Of a DNA stretch of 37,748 nucleotides, positions 17,043-25,489 are shown one piece after another. The notes beneath the pieces are model-generated. The model was given only the letters and a program-made list of their open reading frames with translations. It did no database searches and had not been told where the DNA came from. Source of the stretch: Deltaproteobacteria bacterium (GTDB taxonomy: Bacteria > Myxococcota_A > UBA796 > UBA9615). The position numbers were made by a program, and so were the translations under genes. The stretch lies in assembly GCA_002724675.1 (NCBI GenBank), contig PBPL01000081.1, positions 1 to 37,748 of the forward strand. The letters run 5' to 3'. Positions within the stretch are counted from its first letter, which is position 1, and each line of letters starts with the position of its first letter.

Positions 17043-18050
17043 TCACACCGAGAGCCAGAGCATCTTGAGCGGGGGACGCTCGTCGGGGCTGGGAAAGTCT
17101 TCTTCAGGTGAAATCACCTCAAGAGCCCTGATGTTGCGTCCTGCCTTGCGAGCGCAGGCTCGGACAATTTCGATCCAGGGCTCCAGCTCCACAGAAGCGA
17201 CATTGTTGGTGATCAGCAGAGCCCCCCCCTCGCGAGTAGCCAACACAGCAGGCTTCAACACCGCTGGGTAGTCACGCACCAGGTCGACGGCGCCGAACGG
17301 TCCCTTGGACCAGCCCGGAGGGTCCAGTAGCACCAAGTCGAACTGTCGGGGCTCGATCCTTGGATACTCCCTGCGGTGCCGGGCTCGCCCCTTGATGGGC
17401 AGACCTGCCAGCTGACGGAGTGCCACGAGACCGTCACAGGCGATGCACTGAAACCGGCTCAGATCCAAGCCGTTTCGAAGCGCATTGGCGCGCCCGATCT
17501 CCAGGACCGACGACGAGAAGTCCACATTCGTCACGGACGAAGCACCACCTACGCCGGCCACGACTCCGAGTCCACAGGTGTAGGCAAACATGTTGAGCAC
17601 GGTCAGCCCCCGGGCCTCGGCCATCACACGCCTTCGACCTGCCCGCAGGTCTAGGAACAAGGGGGGGTCCAGCTTTCGTCCCCGCGGTCGGACATCATAA
17701 GTGACACCCAACTCCCGCCCTTCGATCAGCAGCTCCTCCGGTCCAGGGAGGCCGCCATCGACACGTCGACCCTGAACCCGGATGTTCCAGGCCAGCTGCA
17801 GTTCGGCCCCCAGCGCATCACGAGCAACGGCAGCCATCGCCTCCACCTCGTCCTGTGGGGGACCATCTCCCCAGCTCTGAACCAGGAGGACTGGACCGTA
17901 GCGATCTACCGCCAGGCCCGGCCGACCCTCGACCGCACCGTGGAACAGCCGATAGCAATCCGTCTGCTCTTGGTGCAGGCGCTCGAGCAAGGCTCGTCGA
18001 CGGTCAATCGCTGTGAAGACAACCGCAGGCAGAGTGTCGGCAGACACCAT
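17043..18050 (-). CDS. RlmI-like class I SAM-dependent rRNA methyltransferase
   Basis: A 335-residue protein of the RlmI/RlmL-K methyltransferase group, which methylates 23S rRNA bases. It has the substrate-recognition strand YRLFHGAVEGRPGLAVDRYG (residues ~33-52), FLDLRAGRR, SAM motif VLNMFAYTCGLGV, and the catalytic-loop DPPGWSKGPFG. The PUA domain found at the N-terminus of Escherichia coli RlmI is absent. A ~20-residue basic insert (GRARHRREYPR) sits before the DPP motif. The ATG start has GGAGG 5 nt upstream. That site overlaps the longest possible frame of the divergent SNF2 gene, which argues that the SNF2 gene starts further downstream. The precise modified base is not known. Confidence 0.82.
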   Translation of the reverse strand: MVSADTLPAVVFTAIDRRRALLERLHQEQTDCYRLFHGAVEGRPGLAVDRYGPVLLVQSWGDGPPQDEVEAMAAVARDALGAELQLAWNIRVQGRRVDGGLPGPEELLIEGRELGVTYDVRPRGRKLDPPLFLDLRAGRRRVMAEARGLTVLNMFAYTCGLGVVAGVGGASSVTNVDFSSSVLEIGRANALRNGLDLSRFQCIACDGLVALRQLAGLPIKGRARHRREYPRIEPRQFDLVLLDPPGWSKGPFGAVDLVRDYPAVLKPAVLATREGGALLITNNVASVELEPWIEIVRACARKAGRNIRALEVISPEEDFPSPDERPPLKMLWLSV

Positions 18051-18259
18051 TCGTGCCTCCCCTGGGTCATTGGTTCGAACCTCAACGAGGTTGCAGGAAG
18101 TCTAGCTCGGGCTCATCGACAAAGGTCTTGAACCGAGTAGTGGCCGCAGGCAAAGGCTGTTCTCAGCCCTCCGGGGAGCAAGCCCCAGCGGTGACCGTTG
18201 ACAAGGCGTCCCCACAGGGGGTGATACTGCGGCTGTCCCCTGCCCCCGAGGAAGCCCTG
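18051..18259. promoter_or_regulatory. Probable divergent promoter region (rRNA methyltransferase / SNF2)
   Basis: The SNF2 frame is open back to 18053, only 2 bp from the divergent start. A real start at 18191 (GTG) or 18260 (ATG after GAGGAAG) would leave room for two promoters. The minus-strand ribosome-binding site GGAGG is at 18056-18060. No clear -35/-10 pair is seen. Confidence 0.35.
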
Positions 18260-21200
18260 ATGCTGCGGCCCGACTCCAGTCCCCTGAGCGTTGCTCGCTC
18301 GTTGGAAGACCTGCGGCGAGCCGTGGGGCAGCTCGATGTAGAGCGTGTCCTTGAGTTGCCTTTGTCGGACTGGAAGGCGCGAACGGGAGCCACGGCGCGA
18401 ACGATCGACTTGGTGGAACGCCTTGAGAAGTCAGGTATCTGCACGTCTGTGCGCGATCTCGTGACCGGCGAGGACTTTCACCGACAGCTGTACGCATCCG
18501 GGGGGCGCCGGGTCGAGAAGAACCTCCTGGAAGACCTCCGCTCGTGGCTCAACGAAGCCTTGGACGACCGGCAAGAGGAGCCTGAAGACGAGGGCTCCGT
18601 GCGTGACAGCGCCGAGGCGAGCGTACTGGTTCCCGGCATGAGCAGTGTTGAGCTGATCAACTGGGCCAAGCTACACCGAGTCAACGACTGGCTCGAAGCC
18701 CCCATTCAACTCCTTCAAAAAGAATTGGCTCGCCACACAGAGACCTGGCTATGGCTCCACGGAGCCGAGTCATTCACCATCCAACAAGTGATCTGCGGAC
18801 CGACCGCCGAGTCGCGGTGGCCTTCGAGGAACTCCGTGCCTCGAACTGCGCAGGAGGCCGCTATTCGCATGCTGTTGCGCAAGGAGGACGAGGGACGCAA
18901 GGCTTCGACGCGCCACACGATGAAGAGCACCGATCGTCGAGCGCCGAAGGCGCCGGCGCTGCTCGATTTATGGGAGCGACTTTGCGGCGCTCAGTCAGCG
19001 CTTCTTGAGCACACGGCCCACGCCCTCAAGCGCCCACCGGGGAGCGAACTCGAGTTGGACATAGCGGCCGCTCAGCTCGTGTACAGCGATGACCATCAGG
19101 CCTGGTGCGGTGGCGGTGGCAAGACGCGGCTGGCGATTGACCTCCGAGAGCAAGACCCGCTCAAGATGGTGTCCTGTGCCTGCGAATCCCCCAACAGTGG
19201 GCGATGCCATCGGGCGCTACGCGCGGTCGATGCCTCGATCGACCTCTTGTCGCGTGGCACCTCTGACCCCCGGACCGACGAGATAGCTGCCGCCATGGGG
19301 AGTCCCCACTGGGCACGTGCTCTGGAAGACTTTGACCAGGTCCTAGACCGGTCCCTGCCGGCTGTGGGCGACGACGGCAAGCGAGCCGACATTGGCTGGC
19401 GCGTCAAGCTCGACTCGGATGGCTCGTTTCATCTCGAACCCGTAGAGGTGCAGCAAAAACTCAGCGGAGATGGGATCAAGACCCGAAAGGCTGACCTTCG
19501 TGAGCTGCGTGAACGTCCGGATCTGTGCACGCTTCCCAGTGACCGACGCGTTGTCGAGTTGCTCATGCCGGACCCCAACCGCCCCGACGAGCTCGTCCTC
19601 GAGGTAGGCCAGACCGCCATCACCCACCGTGCCCTCGCCCTTCTCGTGGGCCACCCTCGGGTTTTCCTTGGCAGCCGCGGAGCCGTCTCAATCCGGGTGG
19701 AGAGGGCTCGCCTCGCCCTCCACTGGACTCGCCTCGACGACGGCTCCATCCGCATCCTGCCAACACTCAACGACGAGCCCGTAGAGGCCGAAGCTCTCGC
19801 AGATTCGGCCCGCCGAGGCGTTGCCGGAGGCTGTCTGGTCGAGCTAGACCAAGAGGAGCTGGTCCTCACTGTGACCCCGATTCAACCAGGGGTTGTGGGT
19901 GTGCTCTCCGTGCTGGAGCGACGTGGCACCACGTTCTCGGTAGAGGCGGGCTCGGAGCTGCTGTCCAGGCTTCAGGCGTTCTCTCGTTTGTTGCCGGTGC
20001 TGCTGAGCGAATCACTGCGAGGGGTCCGACGAGACCCGGACTCCCGACCCATTGTCCAGCTGGAGGTGCTGAGCGACGGCGCACTCAAGGTCGGCATCCG
20101 CGTCGCTCCGTTGCCCGGAGTGGAGAGCTGGGTCCCAGGCCGAGGCCCCGAAGAGCTCTACGGTGAAGACTTCACGGGTCGGATCTATACGCAACGGGAC
20201 CTGCCCGGCGAAGAGTGGGGAGCGCGCGCAATCTTGGACAAGCTCCCGCTGGACACCGACCACCAAGCAGGCCCCTACGACCGGGTCCTGACTGATCCAG
20301 AGGCGATGCTCGACTTTCTGGAATACCTTCAAGCCTCCCAGCAAGACCTTGTCGTCCGGTGGGTGCAAGGTACCCACCGCCGGGTGGTGCGTGCCAACTC
20401 GGCGTCGGGGCTCAAGCTCTCTGTCTCCTGTGAAAACAACCTGTTGGAGATCACGGGAAAATTGGAGGTGGGCGGGCTCCAGGTATCGCTGTTGGACCTC
20501 GTAGAAGCGGTGAAGTCGCAAAAGGGGTGGGTGCAGTGCGAAGAGGGGGGCTGGGTTCGCCTAGAAGAGAGCCTGTTAGAGCAGCTGGCCGGACCTATCG
20601 CCGGGCTCCGGGCGGACGGGGAGGTCCTCAGGGGTTCAGCACTGCTGGTCGAGGCCATCGAAGACCTCCGGGCGCAGGGGGCTGGAGTCGATGCCCCTGC
20701 CCAGTGGGACGAACTCGCACAACGTGTGCGTGCCGCGGCCGACCAACGGTTCTCGGTCCCCACAGGATTCAAGGGGTCGCTGAGGGACTACCAGCATGAG
20801 GGCTTCCAGTGGCTGGTTCGCTTGTCCCATTGGTCCGGGGGCTGCTGCCTGGCGGACGACATGGGCCTCGGCAAGACCGTGCAGGCCCTTGCGCTCCTGG
20901 CCCAGAGAGCCCAAGACGGGGCGGCGTTGATCGTGGCTCCCACATCCGTGAGCTTCAACTGGGAGCGTGAGGCCGCCCTGTTCACTCCCAACCTGCGAAC
21001 AGTCTCGTACCGAGGACCCGATCGACATGGGCGCCTCGAGGACATCGGCGCGGGCGATCTGGTGGTCACTACGTACCCCATCCTGGCCCGAGATTCCGAT
21101 GTCTTGGCCTCTCGACACTTCGCAACCCTCATCCTGGATGAGGCCCAAGCCATCAAGAATCCGGAGACAAGACGCGCCCAGGCAGCGGCACAGCTGGATG

Positions 21201-22216
21201 CCGAGTTTCGACTCGCCCTATCGGGCACCCCCGTGGAGAACCGGGTGGGTGAGGTGTGGAGCCTCTTCAGCACCATCACGCCGGGACTTCTCGGCAGCGC
21301 GCAAGAGTTCCGTCAGCGCTTCGTGGTGCCCATCGAACGGCAACGCAGCCGAGGACATCGGCGAGCCCTGTCTCAGTTACTGCGACCGTTCACCTTGCGC
21401 CGACTCAAGAGCGATGTGGCAAGCCAGCTTCCACCCAAGACGTCCGTCGTCGTCGAGGTCAGCCTCTCGCCCGAAGAGAGAAAGCTGTACAACGCAGTGC
21501 GACTGGCCGCCTTGACTGGCCTGAGCCCGGACCCAAAGAAACCCGGAGCCGATGTAGGCCGCTTCCAGGTGCTCGCGGCGTTGACGAGACTACGTCAGTT
21601 GGCATGCCACCCCCGACTGCACGATCCCCAGTCGCCGGTGGCCTCATCAAAGCTCGGTCGCCTGCGAGAGATCGTGACTCAGCTGCGGAGTCAGGGGCAC
21701 AGAGCCTTGATCTTCAGCCAGTTCACCAGCCACCTCAAGCTCGTGCAAGAAGCCATGAACGAGGATGGCGTCCACTATCGATACCTCGATGGATCGACCT
21801 CGGAGCGACGACGCCGAATGGAGGTCGATGCATTCCAGGCCGGCGAAGGCGAGGTCTTCCTCATCTCACTGCGCGCTGGAGGATCCGGCCTGAACCTCAC
21901 ATCGGCGTCGTACGTGATCCACCTCGATCCCTGGTGGAACCCTGCCGTAGAAGACCAAGCATCAGACCGTGCCCACCGCATTGGTCAGCAAGAACCGGTG
22001 ACCGTGTACCGCCTAGTCGCTCGGGGAACGATCGAGGAAGCCATCATTGGCATGCACGAGCAGAAGCGCGCCCTCGTTGCTGATCTGCTCGAGGGTACCG
22101 GCGGCTCGGCGGGTCTCAGCCCTGACGAACTAATCCAGTTGATGTCGTCGGGGCCCGAAGAGGCTGACGATGCCGAGCCCCACGAAGACAACGAGGGGGC
22201 TGGCGCATTGCTCTGA
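18260..22216 (+). CDS. SNF2-family DNA-dependent ATPase with SWIM-like motif
   Basis: A very large Swi2/Snf2-type ATPase that would translocate on double-stranded DNA. The C-terminal ~500 residues are a complete motor: RDYQHEGFQWL, Walker A DDMGLGKT (about 20855-20880), Walker B DEAQ (about 21135), SGTPVENR, LRRLKSDV, IFSQFTSH, GLNLTSASYVIHLDPWWNP and RAHRIGQ. The N-terminal ~850 residues are mostly unrecognised. They include a C-x-C...C-H cluster near 19170-19210 that looks like a SWIM zinc finger, common in bacterial SNF2 proteins. The frame opens at 18053 (GTG), but I prefer the ATG at 18260 with GAGGAAG 5 nt upstream; a GTG at 18191 is also possible. Role in DNA repair or transcription is unknown. 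Confidence 0.9.
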   Translation: MLRPDSSPLSVARSLEDLRRAVGQLDVERVLELPLSDWKARTGATARTIDLVERLEKSGICTSVRDLVTGEDFHRQLYASGGRRVEKNLLEDLRSWLNEALDDRQEEPEDEGSVRDSAEASVLVPGMSSVELINWAKLHRVNDWLEAPIQLLQKELARHTETWLWLHGAESFTIQQVICGPTAESRWPSRNSVPRTAQEAAIRMLLRKEDEGRKASTRHTMKSTDRRAPKAPALLDLWERLCGAQSALLEHTAHALKRPPGSELELDIAAAQLVYSDDHQAWCGGGGKTRLAIDLREQDPLKMVSCACESPNSGRCHRALRAVDASIDLLSRGTSDPRTDEIAAAMGSPHWARALEDFDQVLDRSLPAVGDDGKRADIGWRVKLDSDGSFHLEPVEVQQKLSGDGIKTRKADLRELRERPDLCTLPSDRRVVELLMPDPNRPDELVLEVGQTAITHRALALLVGHPRVFLGSRGAVSIRVERARLALHWTRLDDGSIRILPTLNDEPVEAEALADSARRGVAGGCLVELDQEELVLTVTPIQPGVVGVLSVLERRGTTFSVEAGSELLSRLQAFSRLLPVLLSESLRGVRRDPDSRPIVQLEVLSDGALKVGIRVAPLPGVESWVPGRGPEELYGEDFTGRIYTQRDLPGEEWGARAILDKLPLDTDHQAGPYDRVLTDPEAMLDFLEYLQASQQDLVVRWVQGTHRRVVRANSASGLKLSVSCENNLLEITGKLEVGGLQVSLLDLVEAVKSQKGWVQCEEGGWVRLEESLLEQLAGPIAGLRADGEVLRGSALLVEAIEDLRAQGAGVDAPAQWDELAQRVRAAADQRFSVPTGFKGSLRDYQHEGFQWLVRLSHWSGGCCLADDMGLGKTVQALALLAQRAQDGAALIVAPTSVSFNWEREAALFTPNLRTVSYRGPDRHGRLEDIGAGDLVVTTYPILARDSDVLASRHFATLILDEAQAIKNPETRRAQAAAQLDAEFRLALSGTPVENRVGEVWSLFSTITPGLLGSAQEFRQRFVVPIERQRSRGHRRALSQLLRPFTLRRLKSDVASQLPPKTSVVVEVSLSPEERKLYNAVRLAALTGLSPDPKKPGADVGRFQVLAALTRLRQLACHPRLHDPQSPVASSKLGRLREIVTQLRSQGHRALIFSQFTSHLKLVQEAMNEDGVHYRYLDGSTSERRRRMEVDAFQAGEGEVFLISLRAGGSGLNLTSASYVIHLDPWWNPAVEDQASDRAHRIGQQEPVTVYRLVARGTIEEAIIGMHEQKRALVADLLEGTGGSAGLSPDELIQLMSSGPEEADDAEPHEDNEGAGALL

Positions 22217-22230
22217 ACCAGAGGGCGCCA

Positions 22231-23577
22231 TCAGCCGGTCCCGTTGTAGTCGACGGTGGCCACGCCGCCAATATTCTGCAAGCCCACCGCGTCACGCAGG
22301 TCCTCTGCATCAGAGTTCGACAGCATGGGGTTCGAGGTAATCACGAAGTTTTCGCCCACCGCGCTCAAGCTCGGGAAGCTCAGCGTGGTCAGGTTGTCGT
22401 TCGTGCGCAGAATGAAGTCGTCGCCGACCGAGTCGAGCGACGGGAACGAAAACAACAAGGACTCGCTGTTGTGGCTCAACTCAAAGGCCAAGCCCACCGT
22501 CGTGAGAGCCGGCATGAAGATCTGCTGCGCCGTGCCGGAGAAAGCGAAATACAGATTGCCGCCAATGGACGTGAGGCTGGCAAAGAGATCGTAGCTGGTC
22601 AGCGCAAAGTTCTGATAGCTGTAGAAGTCGCCGCCAACACTCACTAGCGAGGTCAACTCAGGGGCATGGAGTTCCTGGTTGTAGTAGAGCCACAGGGCAC
22701 CTCCCACGTCGGTCAGCACGGGGGCAGCCAGGCGCTCCAGTTGGGGATTGAAGTAGAGGCTCAGCCCCCCAGAGAGCGTGCTCAAGACCGGAAACTCTAG
22801 GTCCTGCATGTACTGGTTCGAGTCGATGTCCACATCCCCACCCACGGACACGAGGGCGGGGAACTCCACGACAAACAGCGAGGTCGAGACGATCTGAAAG
22901 TCCCCAACCACCGCCACAAGGCAGGACAAGTCGCTGACATCGTTCACCGCAGATCCAGAGACGATCAGGTCGCCGTCGATGGTGTCATAGCCATCACAAA
23001 AAGAGGCCATCCAAGTGGTGGAGGTGAAGGTTACGTCACCGAGCCAGACGCCCTGAGCGCTGTCATTGTCCCCAAAGGGATCAACCTCTGCCGAGTCGTC
23101 GTCATCGCCAGAGTCATCGGCGCCGGAGTCGTCGTCATCACCTATGTCGTCGTCATCGCCTGTGTCGTCGTGATCGCCTGTGTCGTCGTCATCGCCTGTG
23201 TCGTCGTCATCACCTGTGTCGTCGTCATCACCTAGGTCGTCGTCATCACCTGTGTCGTCGTCATCGCCGGTGTCGTCGTCATCGCCTGTGTCGTCGTCAT
23301 CGGCGGTGTCGTCGGCGCTGGAGTCATCGTCATCGCCGGATGGGTCGTTGTCAGGACAGGACTCATCACAATCGCAGTCACAGAGGTCCTCGTCAGGAAT
23401 CGCGCAGTTGGGAGCGCCCGCACAGACTGGGTCCTGACAATCGAACAGCCCGTTGAGGTCGTTGTCGGCGCCATCGGAGCACTCTCCCGGCTCGTCCCCC
23501 TCTCTCTGAGGGGAGCTACAGGCAACAACCAGCAGGCCCAAACACGTGGTCCAACGGAGGAGATCGGAAGGTCGCAT
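22231..23577 (-). CDS. Lipoprotein with Asp-rich linker and receptor-L/LRR-like repeats (copy A)
   Basis: A predicted surface lipoprotein of 448 residues. The first 20 residues form a signal peptide ending in the lipobox VVAC. A short cysteine motif follows (ECSDGADNDLNGLFDC, a common delta-proteobacterial motif), then an Asp-rich linker of ~80 residues built of G-D-D-D-D-T units. The last ~260 residues contain about nine ~24-residue repeats of the form L-x-x-V-G-G-D-x-x-I-x-x-N, with alternating aliphatic strands, resembling the receptor L-domain/LRR solenoid. The start is placed at the ATG 23577, giving an ideal signal; a GTG at 23598 is also in frame. It lies downstream of two membrane glycosyltransferase-like genes on the same strand and is paralogous to the lipoprotein at 32033-33409. 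Binding of a sugar or protein is a guess. Confidence 0.8.
   Translation of the reverse strand: MRPSDLLRWTTCLGLLVVACSSPQREGDEPGECSDGADNDLNGLFDCQDPVCAGAPNCAIPDEDLCDCDCDESCPDNDPSGDDDDSSADDTADDDDTGDDDDTGDDDDTGDDDDLGDDDDTGDDDDTGDDDDTGDHDDTGDDDDIGDDDDSGADDSGDDDDSAEVDPFGDNDSAQGVWLGDVTFTSTTWMASFCDGYDTIDGDLIVSGSAVNDVSDLSCLVAVVGDFQIVSTSLFVVEFPALVSVGGDVDIDSNQYMQDLEFPVLSTLSGGLSLYFNPQLERLAAPVLTDVGGALWLYYNQELHAPELTSLVSVGGDFYSYQNFALTSYDLFASLTSIGGNLYFAFSGTAQQIFMPALTTVGLAFELSHNSESLLFSFPSLDSVGDDFILRTNDNLTTLSFPSLSAVGENFVITSNPMLSNSDAEDLRDAVGLQNIGGVATVDYNGTG
23088..23334 (-). repeat. 18-bp tandem repeat coding for G-D-D-D-D-T linker
   Basis: About eight consecutive 18-bp units, flanked by degenerate ones, encode the Asp-rich linker of lipoprotein copy A. 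Unit length is a multiple of three, so copy-number change would alter linker length without frameshift. Confidence 0.85.
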
Positions 23578-23647
23578 GGAGAAAACAGGGTCTATCACTG
23601 GGGCTCGCCGGTCTACCCCTTGTGGATGCCTCGGGCATTCCAGAGCG

Positions 23648-25489
23648 TCAAGGGCCCGTCTCGGCCTGAGCCGCGCAAATCTCGAGACCCGCCTTGATCC
23701 ACAGAGCAGCGCCCGGGCCCTCTTCGGGATCGTCTAGCTGGCTGTGCAGTGTCCATGCACCCTCTTCGAGCCCCGAAGGGAGTCGCCAGCCGCCCTCCCA
23801 CTCCTGACCCACCAAGAGCACATCCGGCGCAGTTGCCGTACCTCCTCCATCGGCAGGGCTCTGCCAGACGTAACCAGAGACGAACGGCAAGCGGCCACCC
23901 CCTCCCTGTAGCCGACCAAGATCCCCGCGATATTCCCACCAGAAGCGATTCCCACAGCCCCCCAATGCTGGACGGCCATCCAGCTCGCCGATCCGACTCC
24001 CGCGACAGCGGCTCAGAGCCTCCCACACCACCTCACGAAACGCCGTCCGGGCTGAGCCCTCCTCATCGTGACGGACCCAACCCAAGCGCTGCACGGAACT
24101 CGTTGCGCCCCAGCCCCTTGCGACCGTAGGGGGTCGTATGTCCCCTCGCCCTTCGAGCACATCCATCGGCTCCGTCCATGTGGAGGGAGCCCCTTCGTGG
24201 AAGTCCCAGGCGACACCCAGGCCAAGGGCAATCACGGCGGGTAGCATCACCCACCGAACGGCTGCATGGGCTCGACTCCAGGCACAGCCCATGACAATGG
24301 CCAGGACGGGCAGACCCGGAAGCAAGAAGCGATCATCCAGACGCGGGACGACCAACACCAAGAGGGCGCCATGTCCCAGGGCGATCGCCCCCACAAGCGC
24401 CATACCCCGCCGGTCCCGCGCCCCCCAAAACAGGACCGCTAGGAGACAGACAATCGCCAACGGTGGCGAGAGCGCCGAGACAACCAAGCGAGCCGGGTAG
24501 AAGGCCAGATCGTCCATAGCCAGCCGAAACCAACCAGCTACGGTCTGCGAGGCGATAGCGTTCAGAAAGTCGGGCAAGACCGCCTCGATAGAGGGCGGCA
24601 GGCCGGGTCCAGGCGCCACTCCCTCGAACGTCTCCCAGCTCATCTGCCGATACGAATTGGACTCACCGCTCGCCCGCAAGAAGAGCCAGGAGAGGCCACC
24701 GGCAACAGCACATGCCAGAGCCAGGGCCACGCCCCGCCTTATCGTCTCCGCAGCCGGAGCCAGCACGCCATCGTCAGCGTCGTCGTTGCCTCGGCCACAA
24801 CAGGCGGCACCGACCAGAATCACGAGACCAAAAGGCAGCGCAGACCACTTCACCAATGAGGCCATGGCGAGCACGCCACCCGTCGAAAGGCCCGCGACCC
24901 ACAGACTCTTCGGACGAATGGCCAAGAAGGTCGCCACAGACAGCCAGATGAGAGCGGTCATGGGCAGGTCGTAGTAGTAGCGCGTGGCAAATCCGTGGAC
25001 CGCTGGGAAGAGGGGCACAACACAGAGGGCGGCGAGGCCTGCCCATCCGCCTGCACCGTCACCCGCCCCACGACCCCGCCCCTGTGCAACAAGCGCTGCA
25101 ACGGCCCCCACGGAGAGGGCCAAGACAACAAGCCAAAAAGGTCCGGTGAGCAAGGCCACCTCGGTCCCATGGCCGAAGATGGCTCCCACCGGCAGCGTCA
25201 TGAGGTGCATCCCCGGCGGGAACGCTCCATCCGCATCCACCAGCATTTTCCAGGGAGCGAACCACGTTCCTTCACGGACCACCTGGAGTACCCGGAGCCG
25301 GGCCACATGCTCAATGTAGGGTGCGCCATCACAGCCGTAGGACTGCACCCCACCCGCACCGATTCGGCGAACAACCAGGGTACTGATCGACGCCAGAGTC
25401 CCCACCCCAGCCAGGGCCCCCAGGAGCGCTGCGAGGCGGCGAAGGACGCGAGACGGAGGCGTCGAACCAGACGTGTCACCGACGCTCAT
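23648..25489 (-). CDS. GT39/ArnT-like membrane glycosyltransferase, copy a
   Basis: A 613-residue GT-C membrane protein with about 11 hydrophobic segments. It is one of three paralogues in this window. The PMT/ArnT-type fold is suggested by an early acidic loop after the first helix (near residue 37) and by FATRYYYDLPMTALIWLS near residue 170, which is shared with the paralogues. Later comes LAFYPARLVVSALSP before the last helices, then VPRLDDRFLLPGLP. The soluble C-terminal tail has a W-W/E-Y-R motif also seen in the paralogues. The start ATG overlaps the upstream gene stop by 4 bp (ATGA), so it is coupled to the copy-1 membrane protein. It probably transfers a sugar from a polyprenyl phosphate outside the cytoplasm. 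Acceptor is unknown. Confidence 0.8.
   Translation of the reverse strand: MSVGDTSGSTPPSRVLRRLAALLGALAGVGTLASISTLVVRRIGAGGVQSYGCDGAPYIEHVARLRVLQVVREGTWFAPWKMLVDADGAFPPGMHLMTLPVGAIFGHGTEVALLTGPFWLVVLALSVGAVAALVAQGRGRGAGDGAGGWAGLAALCVVPLFPAVHGFATRYYYDLPMTALIWLSVATFLAIRPKSLWVAGLSTGGVLAMASLVKWSALPFGLVILVGAACCGRGNDDADDGVLAPAAETIRRGVALALACAVAGGLSWLFLRASGESNSYRQMSWETFEGVAPGPGLPPSIEAVLPDFLNAIASQTVAGWFRLAMDDLAFYPARLVVSALSPPLAIVCLLAVLFWGARDRRGMALVGAIALGHGALLVLVVPRLDDRFLLPGLPVLAIVMGCAWSRAHAAVRWVMLPAVIALGLGVAWDFHEGAPSTWTEPMDVLEGRGDIRPPTVARGWGATSSVQRLGWVRHDEEGSARTAFREVVWEALSRCRGSRIGELDGRPALGGCGNRFWWEYRGDLGRLQGGGGRLPFVSGYVWQSPADGGGTATAPDVLLVGQEWEGGWRLPSGLEEGAWTLHSQLDDPEEGPGAALWIKAGLEICAAQAETGP

Noticed and set aside
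23088-23334. CRISPR-like array (regular repeats)
   Set aside because: There are no unique spacers; the units are in-frame codons for an Asp-rich linker. The same holds for 33074-33212 and 37645-37748.
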